The notes: generated by a model from the letters alone, not told the origin. 64,000 nt of DNA from Letharia columbiana (GCF_014066305.1 NW_023501132.1:31379-95378), one strand, 5' to 3'. Positions 1 through 16,247 are shown, counted from the first letter of the stretch. Program-made: numbers and translations.

Positions 1-3000
1 AGATCGTATATATAGAATAGTATCTATCACTTAAGATTAAAGTAATTATTATTTATTTTTTATAGTTTAATATTATAGTAGCTAGTATTAAATAATATCT
101 TCGAGTTAAATTATTCGCGTATTATATATTAATATTATATTCGAAAGTATTCTTTAATTATTAAATATACTTCGTTAGTAAATAGTATATCGCGAGAGTA
201 TAAGAAGTTATTTTTAATTATTAAATTTAAGATATAGTAATAGATCTAGACCTTAGCTTCTTTTTTTATAATAATTAATATTATTTCTAGAATCGCTATA
301 CTCGATCTACTATATACGCGTTACGTGTTTTATTAAAGATTTTTAATTATAATATAAATCGACTAAGTATATTAATTCTTATATATTTAAGAGAGATAAG
401 TTTTATTTAATATTAAAATAATAAAAATAACGATAGAGCTATTAGATAGCTTATTCTACGTTTTTTATTATTAATTCGCGTATATATATCTCGCTATAGA
501 CTCTCGCTTTATTAGTATTTCTTTAGCATATAAATTAATAATATAAACTTATATTAAAAGATTTATATACTAGAAACGCTTTAATAATATTTATAATATC
601 GAAGTAAATAATATAATATATCTTCGATCTTAATTTAGATTTAAAGTTATAAATTTTAAAAGACTAACTAATTTAGCCGCCGTCGATATTATTATTATAT
701 ATATTCTATATCTTATATCTTAATAATTTCGCGTTATTAAAGCTATAGTTATCTCGAAATCGCTATAAATAAATATCGCGAAAGAATTTATTAATATTAT
801 TATCGAAGAGTCTCAACTTAAAAAACTATAGCGTTAGCGTATAATCTTTCGAGATTTAAATAAATTTTAAAAATTATTTGTATTAAATATCGACTCGACG
901 TTTAACTTAGTTTAATAATTAAATATCGATTTCATTTAACTAAGAGACTTCGATTTAAATTATAATTTTATCGATCTCTTAGCGTCTCGCTCTTTTCAAA
1001 TATAATTCTATAGAGTTAACTATTAAAGACGAAATTATAATATTATAACTTAAGTCTATTATAGAGATAGAGAGTACTATTATCTTATTATTTAGATTTA
1101 TTATTTATATCGCGTTTATTCTCTCTTTCTCTATCTTCTACTTATTTAATTACTATTATAATATCAAATTTATAGTTATATTATCTTCGAATAAATATAT
1201 ATCTTCTTCTCTTACGATAATTAGAGCTATTAGATTATTAATACTATTAACTATATCGCGATTTATAATATTAAAAAACGCGTATAAAAGAATCGATTTT
1301 CGCTTTTTATAACCTCATAGATATCTAATAAGTTTACTACTATTTTTATATTATTTTTTATAAAAGCGATATACTCGATATATATTCTCTTATCTATTAT
1401 TAATTAATTATAAGATATATATTCTTTAATAATTAATAACGTATTAACGTCTTAACGAACGTATATTACTACTCTAGTCTTACTTATCGTAAAGTCTTAA
1501 TTTTAACTTTATATTCTTTATAGTTATATAAAAGATATTTATAAATTTATATATAAAAAATATCTTATATTAATAAATATTTATAAAAAGAAAGAGTCTA
1601 TAACGAGCTATCTAGAGGAGAAATACTTTTATTACTTTTAAATATTTCTTTATATTTAATATATATATAATTAAAGCGCTTTTATATATATAAAACTACG
1701 TTTATATATTTACTTTAAAATAGTAAAGTCGTCTATAGAGTATATAATTTAGAGATATATATTTTATATAAAAGAAATTAATTTTACTTTAATTTAAATC
1801 GTTTAATTTAGATAGTAGTACCTCTAAAAATAATCTTAAGTATTATAAAAGAAATATATTAAATCTATTTATTATTATTTATAATATATAGCTATTTTAT
1901 TATATTTAGCTAGCTAATATATCTTTATATTAAAATAAAAGTCTTTTAGATATAAATAATCGAAGTTAAACGAACTATTAAGAGTTATATATATTCGAAG
2001 AGAAGATAATCTAATTAATCGATTTTTATAGATATAAAGAAGAAAGAAGATTAATATATCTACTAAAAAAGAAACTCGACTATCTACTAATCGATTAAAG
2101 AGTAAATAAAAATTATATAGATATAGTATTTATTAATCGCTATATCTTACTATTACCTCTTATATTAAAGAGTTAAAATAAGTATTAATTTTCGAAATAC
2201 TAATTATCGAAGTAATTATTACTACTTAAACTCTATCGAAGATTATTAATTTCGAAATTACTAGTAGAGAATAGATCTTAGAAAATTTATATTATTATTA
2301 AATAAATTTATATTCCTAGTAGATATAGTAGCGAAATTTATATTTTTATTATCGATATATATATTACTAATTTTAACGCTAATCGAAGCTTCTATCGAAG
2401 TTTTTACTAGTAATTAATTAAAGTTAGTTAAAAATATAATATATTAATATTTAATTAAGACTATCGAGATAGTTATTAATAAAATTAGTATTAATTAAAA
2501 TTTACTTATAATTAATTAAAGTTAATTAAAGATATAATATATATTTCGAAAAATAATATCGAATATTCGACTCGAACTCTATAGTCTTATTTAAATTTCT
2601 TTTATCTTATATCTTACTTAATCTAACGTATATTTTCTTACTATCGTATTATATATATTATTATATTAATATTTATATTTTCTTTAAACGATATACTTAT
2701 AATAGTAATATCTATCGAAATCAATTTTTATCTTAAAATCGACGTCGCTAAGTTAGACATCGTCGCGAATTAAGATAATATTCGCAAAGAACTTTAATTT
2801 TTAAAGCCTATATTTAAAGTAATAAAAGAGAAATTCTCGCGTTAATTAAGATATAAAGGTCTTTAAAAAAAGTCTATAAGATTATATAAGAGAAAGATTA
2901 ATATTATTATAAGCGAGATTATTTAATTACTATTTATTCTTAATTATATAACCGCGTAAGACTCTAGCTTTCTTCTTAAATTCTTATATAAATTAATTTT

Positions 3001-3599
3001 ATTAATTAATAAGATATTTATAAAGTAAGAGAAGTAATTACTTAAGAGGAAATCGATAGAAATATAAAAAGATGGATATATAAAGATCTAGAAGCTCTTA
3101 ATAATTAAAAGATTAATAAACCTCTATTAATTTAGTAGACTATCGATTAAAAATTCCCTTAATATTAACTCTCTCTAACTTATTATTATCGATAATCTAA
3201 ATAAGTATAAACTTATCTCTATTTAGAAGTTAATAAATAATTTAATAATAATCTCTCGATTCTAAAAGCAACTTAGTCTTAAAGCTCTTATTACTTATCT
3301 TTAATTAAAATAATTTTAAAGCGATATTAATAAAAATTCTATAATATTATTTTATCTAATTTATAAAGTAGATAATACGAGCTTAGCTATAGATAATAAT
3401 AATAACTTATAAAAGATATATAAGTATTAAAAGCGAGTATATATATTCGAATAGCGGATATTCTTATAACGCGTAATTAAAGATTTATTAATCTCGCTTT
3501 TTTACGTTAATAATAAGTATTAATATTAATTCTAACTTCGATTAAGACGTTAGATATCGAAGCTAGTATCTTTAAAACTTCGCGAGACTTATTAATACG

Positions 3600-6500
3600 C
3601 TTATATTCTTAATCTTAATAATTTTTTAAGATATTTAAGCGTTTAGTTTTTTCTTCTATTAAATTAAAGTAAATCTCGAAATTTTTAATTTTTTCTAATT
3701 TTTATAATACTCTATCTTAATCTAATTTTATCGAAATTCCGCTTTCTCTTTATTCTATTATTACTCGACCTTCGATCTTATTATCTAATCTACTTAATAT
3801 TTATAAAGAAAATAAAATAGATTCTTAACTTATTAGTATTAGCTTAAATAAGAATAACTCTTAACTATAAATTTATTATTATTTTCTATAAAAGAAGTTC
3901 GTTAATAATCTAATAGATAACGTTATTATACTTAAAATTTATAAAAGTAATAACGCGCTTTCGCTATAAAAGGGGAAGCGTTTAATAATAAAAGATACTA
4001 TATTAATAAAGCTCTTAATTAAATAAGATTATATTCTTCGATTAGCTAATTCTTATAATATTAAAATTAATAAGATTATAAGTTAAAGAAAGATATAGAA
4101 TAATATAAAGGCCGGCGATAGAGATCTAATATTAAAGTATATATTCGAGTATTATTAATTATTTATTTTTTATATTAATTAATATAATAAAAAGATAAAG
4201 CTCGATAAGAAAGGGAGATCTTAGTAGTTTAATATAACTTAATAAATTATAAAGTAAGTCTTATAGCTTAATCGTAATAATATAAATATCGATAATACTT
4301 AAATATTTAGAGACTTAGATTATATCTTAGATTCGTAAAAAATATTAATTTCTATTATTTTAAAGATTTATTAACTCTACGATTTAATATAGCGACGCTT
4401 TTAAGTAAATATCTATAAAGAAGCTATTAATATAAATAAGCTTAACTTTAATAAGATAAATATATTTAATTCTTTTATTTAACTCGCTAATATAAATATT
4501 TTTTTAGATTCTAATATTATTAATAAGTTAAATATTTAAATAATAACTTACTCTATAATTTAATATCCTCGAAAAGTATTAAAATATTACTATCGTTAAA
4601 GCTTTTAAAAAGTCTCCCTTCGCGAGTAAATATCTTATATTAAGATTTATTCGAAAAGATTAATAATCTTAATATCTTTTAATCGAGATATTTAATATTA
4701 CTTACTTATATAAAGATAAAGCGAATTATATAGCTTAAATAATATCTAAGATAAAATTCTTTCTTATTATTATTCTAGCAAAAACTTTTATAAACTAGTT
4801 TATAAAAATTACTAAGCTTATAAATTTTAATAACCGCGATATTATATAACTCCGCGTATTTTATATATATAAATCGACTCGATATTATAGAGTTAGCGCT
4901 AAGCTCTTAATCTCTATAAATATTAAATTACTTAAATATATAGTTAACATCTACAAATCTGAAAAGTAAATTTCCATACGATTTCCGTCGAGTCTATATT
5001 ATAAGTACGATTTAGTACGATTTAGTTTATTAAGTAAACTTTATCTATATCTAATTCTTTTCGCCAATTCTATTAGTTTAGTAACTTTAAAAAATTTTTA
5101 GTAACTTTAAAAATTTTGCGTAATACACTTTAATATACTCTAAGTACTATTCTATATATATATAATATTAATATATATTATTATTAATATACGTATTATT
5201 GTACGCTATATTAGAGTATTACTTACGCGATTAATTTTATTAAATTATCTAATTTTATAGCTAAATTTAAGTTAACGTTAATACTTATCGTTATAAAATC
5301 TTATTATTATAACGTCGATTATTAGAACTTTTCTTTTTTTATACGTATTACTACTAAATTAATAGAACTAATAAAAAAGATTAAGATAATTACTAAATCG
5401 GCGGAATTTAGACGAATTCTAATTAGATTTACTAATTCGACGAATTTTATAATTTCCGCGATAAACGCGCGATTAGCAATTTCAAATTTTATAGAAACTT
5501 TTTAGATTTATAGATGAATAATTAAGCTTAATCTAAATAAGAGAGATTCTTAATTTTAATAATTCTCGAGTTATATAAAAATTATATAAAAGCTATAATT
5601 AAAGATAAAGGGAAATTCGAATATAACTTCGTTATCGACTAGATCTATATTAATAAATTTTATAATATAAAATTAGATATCGTCTTAACTTCTATATTAA
5701 TTAACGTTTATAAGATAGAGTAATTTAGAATTATAACTAATAATCTCGTAAGTATATAAAAATTATATAAGAAGAAGCGAGTATATTATAATAGACTAGC
5801 GAAGGAGTATAAGTATTATTTATTATTCGTATATAAATACTTAGTTATATTATAGACTAAATTCTTTATAAATATAATAACGATAGTTCTCTTAATAAAA
5901 TAGTCGTAATAGGGAATAAATTCTATTATATTGATAATAATAGAGAAAGTATATTATAAGATTAGAAAGCGGATAGAGAATATAAAAGCTCGCTTACGTA
6001 GCCTATCGAATAAGAAATTAAAGAGAAATATTAACGAAATATAGATAATTCTAGATAAGCTAATAATTAAACGAATAACGAAGATAAGAATTATTAATAA
6101 TAATACTTTATTTATTAAACTTTTATTATATAAGATAAGAAAGATTATCTATATATTAAATAAGGATTAGAGAAAGATATTATAGAATACTAATTAAACT
6201 ATTTAAAATTAGATTAAAGCGAAATATATTATATAATATAAAAAGATTATAATCTAAGATTATAATATCTCTAACTTTATCTATAACTTATATTTTAATA
6301 AAGTTTATAAGCTTTAAATAGTAATAGTAATTTCGAATATCTTTAACTTCTTTAAATAATATCGACTAAAGCTAATTAATTCTAAGTATTAAAATAATAA
6401 GAATTATTACGAAATAAGATAATAATAATTAAACTTTATAAAGCTAGATAATAAGAAAAATAACTAGCTTTAATATCTAGAATATAGTATTTATAATTAC

Positions 6501-7072
6501 TATCTAGATGAGTTAATATAAAATACTCTTAAGCTTATCGCCTTAAAGTAGTTAATTAATACTCTTAAGGAGGATATATATAAATATATTAAAAAATTAA
6601 TCGTTTTTATAAGTTTCTCTATCGTTAATCTTATTATTAATTTAATATATTTTTCTTCTTTATCTAATTAATTTTAAATAATATTAATAGACTCGCAGTA
6701 GCTTAAATAAGAGTATTCGAACTACGAAACTCTCTAATACTCCTTAGCAATTTTTTTTAAGAATCGTAATAATATAATAGTACAGCCTTTTAAGGATAAT
6801 AATAAATCTCGCTTTCTAATTTTTATTAAATATTTTATAAATATAGATATAATCTTAATAAGATCCTTTCGCTCTATAAATCTAGATATCGATTAAAAGA
6901 AATAATAAAATATTTAAGTAGATAATAGAATAATACGACTATTATAGAAAAATAAAAAGATTTATAATTATTATTTAATATTAAATAATCTAAATAGCTT
7001 AGATAATAAGATATTAAATCGAAATATATGAAGAGAGATAATTTAATCTTAAGTATATAATAATATTAGAGA
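3600..7072 (+). mobile_element. RIP-mutated dispersed element, copy 1 (with nested insertion)
   Basis: This stretch aligns base for base with 7,700-10,600, with differences mostly C/T and G/A as RIP produces. The offset is about 4,104 bp before position 4,948 and about 3,535 bp after 5,516, so copy 1 carries an extra segment of about 569 bp, which is the inverted-repeat element listed next. Plus-strand translation shows long protein-like blocks interrupted by TAA/TAG. An example is a basic, Leu/Lys-rich segment near 5,960-6,180. I do not recognise the protein with confidence. The basic C-terminal part is faintly reminiscent of DUF3435/FluG-type tyrosine recombinases, which is a guess only. 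Outer ends are approximate. Confidence 0.7.
4948..5516 (+). mobile_element. 570-bp TIR element, copy A
   Basis: It begins CATCTACAAATCTGAAAAG and ends CTTTTTAGATTTATAGATG, imperfect inverted repeats that become near-perfect if RIP C-to-T changes are undone. It has no coding capacity, so it is a non-autonomous DNA element (MITE-like). Two further full-length copies (22,514-23,081, inverted; 23,935-24,567) and one partial copy (to 16,372) lie in this window. The paralogous sequence at about 9,050-9,065 is the matching empty site, which proves that this is an insertion. The target duplication is not clear here. Confidence 0.8.
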
Positions 7073-7699
7073 TAAAAATAATAATATTAGAAATATAAAT
7101 AACGCGAATATATAGATAGCTTAGATATCGCTTATTTAATTTTGATACTACTACTATATTTAATATCTAAATTAAATAAATAATATATTCGAGTTAATTA
7201 ATAGTAATAGTAGACTTAATATTTAACTTTTACTAAATATCTATAATTCTTTTAATTATAATCTTTAACTATTAATATAATCTCTAATCTAGCTTCTAAA
7301 TAGTATAAATTATAATCGAATATTTAAATTAAATAGATAATTTGAATAGTCGATAGACTATTAAATCGAAGTTAGATAATTAATTATCGCGCTAGTTATT
7401 AGCGTTTATAATATTATATTCTATTATTTTCCCTTTATAATTTATTATTTAATATTTACTTTATAAACTTTATACTATAAACGATATTTTTTAAAATCTT
7501 TATCGAAATTACTTTTAATTTTAATATCGAGTTTTATTTAATATAAATTTTTTATCTTAACTTTTAAGACTAGCTTTCGATCTAAATAAATTATTAATAA
7601 TATATTATATTCTTCTTTTAAACTCTATTTATTATTAAAGTAAATTATTAAATAAATCTCTATCTACGAAGAAAGTTAAGTTATCTATTAAAGTATTCT

Positions 7700-10602
7700 A
7701 ACTCTAACTTTAACCCTTAATATTTTTCTTTTTTATATCTTTCTTTTACTATACTTCGTATAAGATAATTTTTAGAAAATCTTAAAGTTCTTAATCTCTT
7801 TTAAACTTACTAATATCTCGCCTTAACTTAAATTTACTAAAACTTCGCTTTCTTCTTATTCTACTATCGCTCCGCCTTCGATCTTATTATTTAATCTACT
7901 TAATATCTATAAAAAGAATAAAATAGATTCTTAACTTATTAATATTAGCTCGAATAAGAATAACCCTTAATTATAAGTTTATTACTATTTTCTATAAAAG
8001 AAGTTCGTTAATAATTTAATAGATAACGCTATTATATTGAAAACTTATAAGAGTAATAACGCGCTTTCGCTATAAAAGAAAAGATATTTAATAATAAAAG
8101 ATATTATATTAGTAAAGCTCTTAATTAAATAAGATTATATCTTTTAATTAATTAATTCTTATAATATTAAAATTAGTAAGATTATAAGTTAAAGAAAGAT
8201 ATAAAATAATATAAAGATCGGCGATAGAGATCTAGTATTAAAATATATATTCGAGTATTATTAGTTATTTACTCTTTATACTAATTAATCTAATAGAAAA
8301 ATTAAGCTTAATAAAAAAGAAAGGTTATAGTAATTAGATTAAACTTAAAAAATTATAAAATAAGTTTTATAACTTAATCGTAGTAATAGAAATATCGAAA
8401 ATACTTATATTTTTAGAGATTTAAAGTATATCTTAAGTTCGTAAAAGACTTTAATATCTATTATCTTAAAAATTTATTAGCTATATAATTTAATATAAAG
8501 ACGTCTTTAGATAAATCTTTATAATAGAGTAATTAATATAGATAAGCTTAATTTTAATAAGATAAATATATTTAATTCTTTTATTTAACTCGCTAATATA
8601 AATATTTCTTTAAACTCTAATATTATTAATAAGTTCGATATTTAAATAATAACTTACTCTATAATTTAATATTCTTAAAAAATACTAGAATATTATTATT
8701 ATCAAAGTTTTTAAGAAGTCTTCCTTCGCGAGTAAATATCTTATATTAAGATTTATTTAAAAGAATCGATAGTCTTAATATTCTTCGATTAAGATACTTA
8801 ATATTATATATCTATATAAAGATAAAATTAATTACATAGCCCGAATAATATCTAAATTAAAATTCTTCTTAATAATTATTTTAGCTAAAATTTTCGCGAA
8901 TTAGCTTATCGAAATTATTAAGTTAATAAATTTCGAAGATTATAACGTAATATAACTTCGTATCTTTTATATATATAAATTAATTCGATATTATAATATT
9001 AACTCGAAGTCTTTAATCTCTATAAATATTAAATTATTTAAATATATAGTTAACGATAAAGCTTAACCTAGATAAGAGAGATTCTTAATCTTAATAATAT
9101 TTAAATTTTATAAAAATTATATCTAAATTAAGATAAAGGACTTATTTATATATAACTTCGCTATTAAATAAATTTATATCGACGAGTATTATAATATAAA
9201 ATCGAATATCTTCTTAATATCTATATTAATTATCGCTTATAAGATAAAGTAATCTAGAATTATTATCGAAGATCTCGCTTATATATAAAATTTAAATAAG
9301 AAGAAATAAGTATATTATAATAGAATAGCGAAGGAGTTTAAGTATTATCTATTATTCGTTTATAAATATTTAATTATATTATAAATTATATTCTTTATTA
9401 ACGTAGTAATAATAATTCTATTAATTAAGTAGTTATAGTAGAAGATAAATATCGTTTTATCTAAGATAATAAAGAAGAAATATTATAATATTAAAAAGTA
9501 TATAGAGAATATAAAGTTTCGCCTACGCGCTCTATCGAATAAGAAATTAAAAAGAAATATTAATAAAATATAGATAGTTTTAGATAAGCTAATAATTAAA
9601 TAAATAGTAAAATTAAGAATTATCGATAGCGACGCTTTACTTATAAAGCTTTTATCTTATAAAATAAGAAAGATTATCTACTTATTAAGCGATAATTAAA
9701 AAAAAATTCTTTAAGATATTAATTAGATTATTTAAGATTAAGTTAAAGTCAAATATCTCGTATAATATAATAAGATCTAGAGTTAAAGATATAATCTATC
9801 TAAATTTATATATAAATTATACTTTAATAAGACCTATAAACTATACGCCGTAACTATTATTTTTAATATTCTTAAATTTTTTAAGATATATTAATTAAAG
9901 CTAATCGATATTAAGTATTATAATAATAAGAATTATTATAAATCTAGATAATAGCGATTAATCTTTTAAGTTAGATAATATAAAGAAGAAATAACTATAA
10001 TATTTATAAGATAATATATATAATTACTATCTATACGATTTAATAAAAGATACTTCTAAATTTATTATATTAAAATAGTTAATTAATACTCTTAATAAAG
10101 ATATCTATAAACGTTTTAAAAAGTTAATAATATTTATAAGTTCTCTCGTAATTAATCTAATTATCGCTCTAGTATAATCTTCTTCTCTATTTTATTAAAT
10201 TTAAATAATATTAATAAACTTATAATAGTTTAAGTAAGAGTATCTAGATAACGAAATTCTCTAATACTCTTTAGCTATTTAATTTAAGAATCGCGATAAT
10301 TTAATAATATAATCTTTTAAGAATAACGATAAATCCCGCTTTCTCATTTTAATTAAGCGCTTTATAGATATAGATATAACGCTAATAAGAGTCTTTCGCT
10401 TTATTAATCTAGATGCTAATTAGAAGAAGTAATAGAATATTTAAATAGATAAGAGAGTAATACGATTATTATAGAAAAATAAAAAGATATATAATTACTA
10501 CTTAATATTAAATAATCTAAAAAGCCTTAATAATAAGATTTTAAATAGAAATATACGAAGAGAGATGATTCGTTCTTAAATATATAATGATACTATATCG
10601 TT
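7700..10602 (+). mobile_element. RIP-mutated dispersed element, copy 2 (empty site)
   Basis: This is a second copy of the element at 3,600-7,072, without the nested TIR element. Shared landmarks include the run ending in aacgcgctttcgctataaa (about 3,950 and 8,060) and the basic block at 9,480-9,720 matching 5,950-6,180. Both copies have independent stop codons, so both were inactivated. The same uncertainty about the encoded protein applies. Confidence 0.7.
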
Positions 10603-13600
10603 TTTTTAGATACGCTATTTATAAGTATACTCGATTATTCTAAAGCTTCTATATTATTTTAATATATAATTATAATTTAGTATTAAATAACTTATAAGAT
10701 CTAAATAAGAAAGTTTTAAATAAGAAGATCGAATAAAAGATACTTAACTCGAAGGTTAATATTTACGATAAATATAAGAATAACGATATAAGTAAAGAAG
10801 TAAAAGATAAGGTAATTTAGATATATAATAGATAGGGGAATTAGAGAAGATATATATTATTCTTAAATAGATATTTTAAATATTTAAATAATATATAGTA
10901 TAATCTAACTTCGTATTATATTATTCGACTTCAACTATTTAATTTAATTATTAATTAATTCTCTAAATAGATAGAATAAATAATATAATAAGATTTATTA
11001 AATAAAGATCGGCCTGTAAGATTTATTTCTAAATTAAAATTCTTATTAATTCTATAATATTCTTTTTAATATATCTTTCTCTAGAATTATTCTACTTCTT
11101 CTAGAATTCTATAATTTAATTAATCTTAGATATAAAATATAAGTTTTTATAAATTAGCGTCGCGTTATCTTTATCTATTTTATCTAAATTATTCTATATT
11201 AATATTAATTTAAAAATCTAAATAGTATTAATTATCTTACGCGATTTAATAATAGAAGAGTCTAATTATAAAAAGATTCGCTTCTTTTTAAAATAAGAGA
11301 TAAAAAAGAGATATCTAATTAGAAGCGCGCTTAATATTCTCTACAATTAAACGAAGCTCGGCGAGACCTTTAAATAACTAAAAAACGCCTTCTTAAGAGT
11401 CTTTACGTCTAATATTTTAAGAGAATAATTAAATAATTACGAATTAGATATAACTATAAAAATTAATTATATATATATATAAGCTTATAAATATAAGCGA
11501 CTAAACGAACGATCTACCTCTATTAATAATATCGACTTTATATTATAATTATATATCTTTAATTAAACTAGTTTCTATATATATTTAAAGAGAACTATAA
11601 TCGATATACTAATATTATCTCTTAATATTATTAAGACTTAAATATTAATTCGCGTTATAATAAATAATATCGATTTCGATATATTTATAAATATATTAAA
11701 AGAAGATAAAGTATATAACGCTATAATAGATTAAATTATATATTATATTAATAATAAAGATATTAAAATTAATTATTCCCGAAAGTTTAAGATAATTATA
11801 TTATCGATATACGAGCGAGATTAGAATTCTATATTTTTTATAATTAAAGAATATTAGATAAATAAATATTTATTTTTTATATATATCTACTATTACTAAT
11901 ACGCGAAGAGATTATTTATTTTAAAAAAAGAAAAAGATAGCGAAGATATTAAGAGAAATACGTAAAGCGATATAATAGCTTAAGTCGACTATTCTCGCTA
12001 TTAGCGAAAGGATTTAAAGTTATAATATATATATATATAAGAAATAATTAGATATTTATACTATAATCGTTATATTCTCTAAAACTTAATTAGTTTTAAG
12101 AAATTCTATAATATAAAGAATCTATCTTATTAAAATAATTTATAGTCTTTACTTTCTCTAAATATCTTCTTACGCTTTATATAATATAAGACCTTCGTCT
12201 TTAATATAGCTAATATCTTATATTATTTAATAATATTAAACTTAAATAACTTCTAGAAAATTCGTTAATATAAATTTTCTTTATAGACTATATTCTAATA
12301 GACTTCGATTAAAAAAAATATACGATCTTTATTAAATAGAGAGAGATAATATGAAAGGCGCTAAAGCTAATATTTAACCTCTATATCTTATCGATAAAAA
12401 TTATAAAAAGATAATATTAATTATAGTAGAAATATACTATTATATATAAAATAGCTTTAAATTATTAAAAAAAATTATATATTATCTTTAATAGTTATAA
12501 AGTTTATAATAATATCGTTATCGATAATTACGTAAATTATAGCTTTATATATAACGCTATCTAGAAAATAAAATATATTATTAATATATCGAAGTAATTA
12601 TTATCGATAAATATTTATACTAAAAGATTTATAATTATATATACTAAAATAGATATTATTTATAAAAAAATACTTAAGAATAAAAAAGTAAATAAGAAAG
12701 TGTAATTAGGGTAATAATATTTAATAATAAATAATAATTAACTTAATATTAATTATTAATAGAAAATTTATTTAATTTAAATAGAAATTATTAGCGAAAA
12801 TATTATTTAATTCGAATAGAGTATTTAAGTTAAATAGATAGTCGAATTTAAATAAAAATTTAACGCGCTTTAATCTAAATAAATTAAAAACGCGTTAATT
12901 AATAGCCCCCTTTTTAAATTAATAACTTTCTTTTATCCTTTTATTTTTTTATCTATTTAAATATATTTACTTTTATATTTTATCTATTATCGTCTTTAGC
13001 GTTTAGTATTAATTTTATTCTAATTTTTAATAACGATAGAAGACTTATAATACTTCGTATTTTATTAAGTAAGCTTACTACGTTTAAATTATAGAGATTA
13101 TAAAAACTTTAAAATAGAATATAAAAAAGAGAATAGCGATAAAGAGGGCTAAAAACGCTAGAAGAAAGAAGAAAGCTAAGAAGATAGAAAATATAAACTA
13201 TAATTTACTTATTCGCGAAGATATTATTAACTATATATTAGCAGAAAGCGAGTAAAATAAAGAAGATTAATAAGAAAAAAAATACGTTAAAGAATATAGA
13301 TAGATAGATTCTAGATTATCTAAACGTTATAGAATATATAAGCTTAAAAAGAATATATATATAGTATCTAATTATAACGATAATAAATTCTTGAACGATT
13401 TTATTAATTTAGAGAAGATAAAGAAGTTATTAATAATTATAATTATTATATATAACGAAGCTTCTCTTAATATTAATAATACTCTCTTAGTTTTATATAC
13501 TATTATAAATATTAAAAAAGATTTCTCTTCTAAAGTTAAAGATAAAGGCGAAGATTATAAACTCGATATATTCTTATTTAATCTATATCTTCTATCGAGT

Positions 13601-16247
13601 TAATATCTTAATAGAAAGCGATAGAAAAACTTTTATCTAAATCTTAATTAAGTATTAAGATTATTAAATCTAGAATAAAGAGTAGTAATATTAATTATTA
13701 GTTAATTAATTCTAAAATTAAGTAATATTAATATAAACTAGTTAATATAAACTATAGAATTTAGAATAATTCTTATTAGCGATAAAGAATTAGAATTAAT
13801 AGAGCGAAATAAGAATATACTATATAATTAAATATCTAAGTTAATAAATATATATTAAGTCGAAATAGAAAATAACTTATTAAGAGAAGTTATCTTTACG
13901 ATAACGAAGCTAAAGCACTTCGCATAGAGCTTTAATATAAGAATAAGTATATATTCTAAATATAGTAGAATAATAACTAAATCGCTATAAATAATTTAAT
14001 ATTAAAAAGTATTATACTAAATAGAGTCGTTAAGCGCTATTATATCGAAGTTACATTATTAATATATAACTCGTTTAAGCTTCTTATTAATACGTCTATT
14101 AAATAAGATAGAGAAATTTAAAGCTTTATTAATATCTTCAATAATATCAAATTATATATTATCGATAGATTAGAATAAAGAAAGATATATAGATTATACT
14201 TTATAAGATAACTCGAATAAAGATAATCGTTAGATCGCGCTTTAAGATAATTTAATATAATAAAAAGAGCGCGATTATAATATTAAGAAAGAGCATCTTA
14301 ATATATTTAAGATAATAAAAATTATTTTATTTATAATAATTATAACTAGCGAAGGTCTTAAATATCTAAATCTTTAAGAGTTAAGTCTCTAGTTAAAGTA
14401 TTATATTAACACGCTTAGTTAAGTAATAATTAAAATATAAAGAGATTAAAGATAGTAACTCTATAAGAATATTCGATTTATACGAAGTATTAATAATTAA
14501 TTTATATATTTTAAGGCGAGAAAGATATTAATACTCTTAATTAATTATTATTATTAATATTTTAAGCTCTTTTTAATAAGAATATAGCTTTTCGACTATA
14601 TAGACGATTTTTGTTTAACTTTAATAAAGAAAATTTAGAATATCGTTTAATCTTATCTTAAGATTTATATAACGTTATTATCTAAAGATATAAAGACGAT
14701 AATTAACAACTTATTAATCGATCTTTAATTTATATATTAAAATCTATAAAATAGATAGAATATAATATATTTTATGAAACTTAGATCGACTAGCTTCTTT
14801 AGCTAATAATCTCTAAAATAAAAAATACTTCTTATTTTAATTAATAGTTATATCGTTATATAAAATTTTCTTCTATAGTAAAAGAGTATCTCTCGAATTT
14901 AGATAAAGAAGTAAATATCTTTAGTTACTCTTATTCGATAATATTATAATTCTTATAATAATCGCCCTTCATTATAGTCTAAAGAATTATAATTCTAGAT
15001 ATTTTTATATTAAAAGATAAGATAATAAGAAAGTCGAAGATAAGCTCTTTACTATTATTCTACTACTTATATAATTATAATACTTCTTAGAAATATATAA
15101 GTATATTAAGAAGTTCTAAAGAGATATAAAATAATAGAAAAGATTTATTATATGCTATATATTATAATAGCGTATTCTAGAGATATATCTTAGATTAATA
15201 AGAAAGGTATAAAGACTCTCTAAATTAAATAACTTATATAAGAATTCGCTAGATGATATTACCGAGAAATCGAGCTTCGTAAATATCTTAAAAAAAGTTA
15301 TACTAAGGTTCGCTAATATTAAATTATTTAAGAGATTAAATTTAAGTCTAATTGAAGATAATAAGAGAATCTCGCGAGTTATTAAGAAATAATCGATATA
15401 TAAAATAATTAAATAGAAAGAAATCGATTTAATAAATAATAATTAGAACTTAAATCTCTCTAAGTCTAAAGTATAAATACTCCGCGTCTCGATAAGTAGA
15501 GAGAATAGATAAAAAAGATTAAACTTTAATATATCGTCTATAGTTTTATTATAGCGAATAAAAGAAAAGACGATTTATAAAGAGAATAAGTATTTATAAA
15601 TTAATAAAGTTATACTAAATAGAGAGGAAAAATATAAAGAATATATAGCGTAGTAAATAGAATAGGGAGAATTAGTCTCTTTATCTACTAGGCGAATTAA
15701 ATAAGAATTAATAAAGAATTAAACACCGCTATAGCGCTTAAAATTCTAATTATTTAAAAATCTATATCTTAGAGATTATAAATATTATTAATATTATAAT
15801 AAGATACCGCGATAAATTTTAAATCGATGACTTTTACTAGATATTTAGAGATATCGAGTCTAATTTGAATTAGATACTCTAGAGATATTGTTATAATCGA
15901 CGATATCGTCTAATTTAAATACGCTATAAATATTAATATTATTAGCGAGACTAACTAATCTAGAATTTTTATAGATATTATTATAATCGATAATACTATC
16001 TAGCTCGAATAATTTCGAAAATCTTTTTAATATATATTTAATTAGTCGGACTAAACTTTTAATAGATATTATTATTATTAATAATATTATCTATCTTAGA
16101 TAATTTAAAAAATCTATCTTATATATAGTCTCTTAAATTTTTAAATATATACTATTAAATTGATAGCTTACAGTTACTCTAAAATCTAATTAATCTAAAT
16201 AAATACTATCTTAGCTTATTAAACGCGAAGTTTACTATATTTAGTTA

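Noticed and set aside
13391..13603. 70-codon frame in the AT-rich block
   Set aside because: It is the only frame of this size in about 18 kb of RIP-mutated DNA. Composition (Ile, Asn, Lys, Tyr) is that of AT-rich chance sequence, and it has a non-ATG start.
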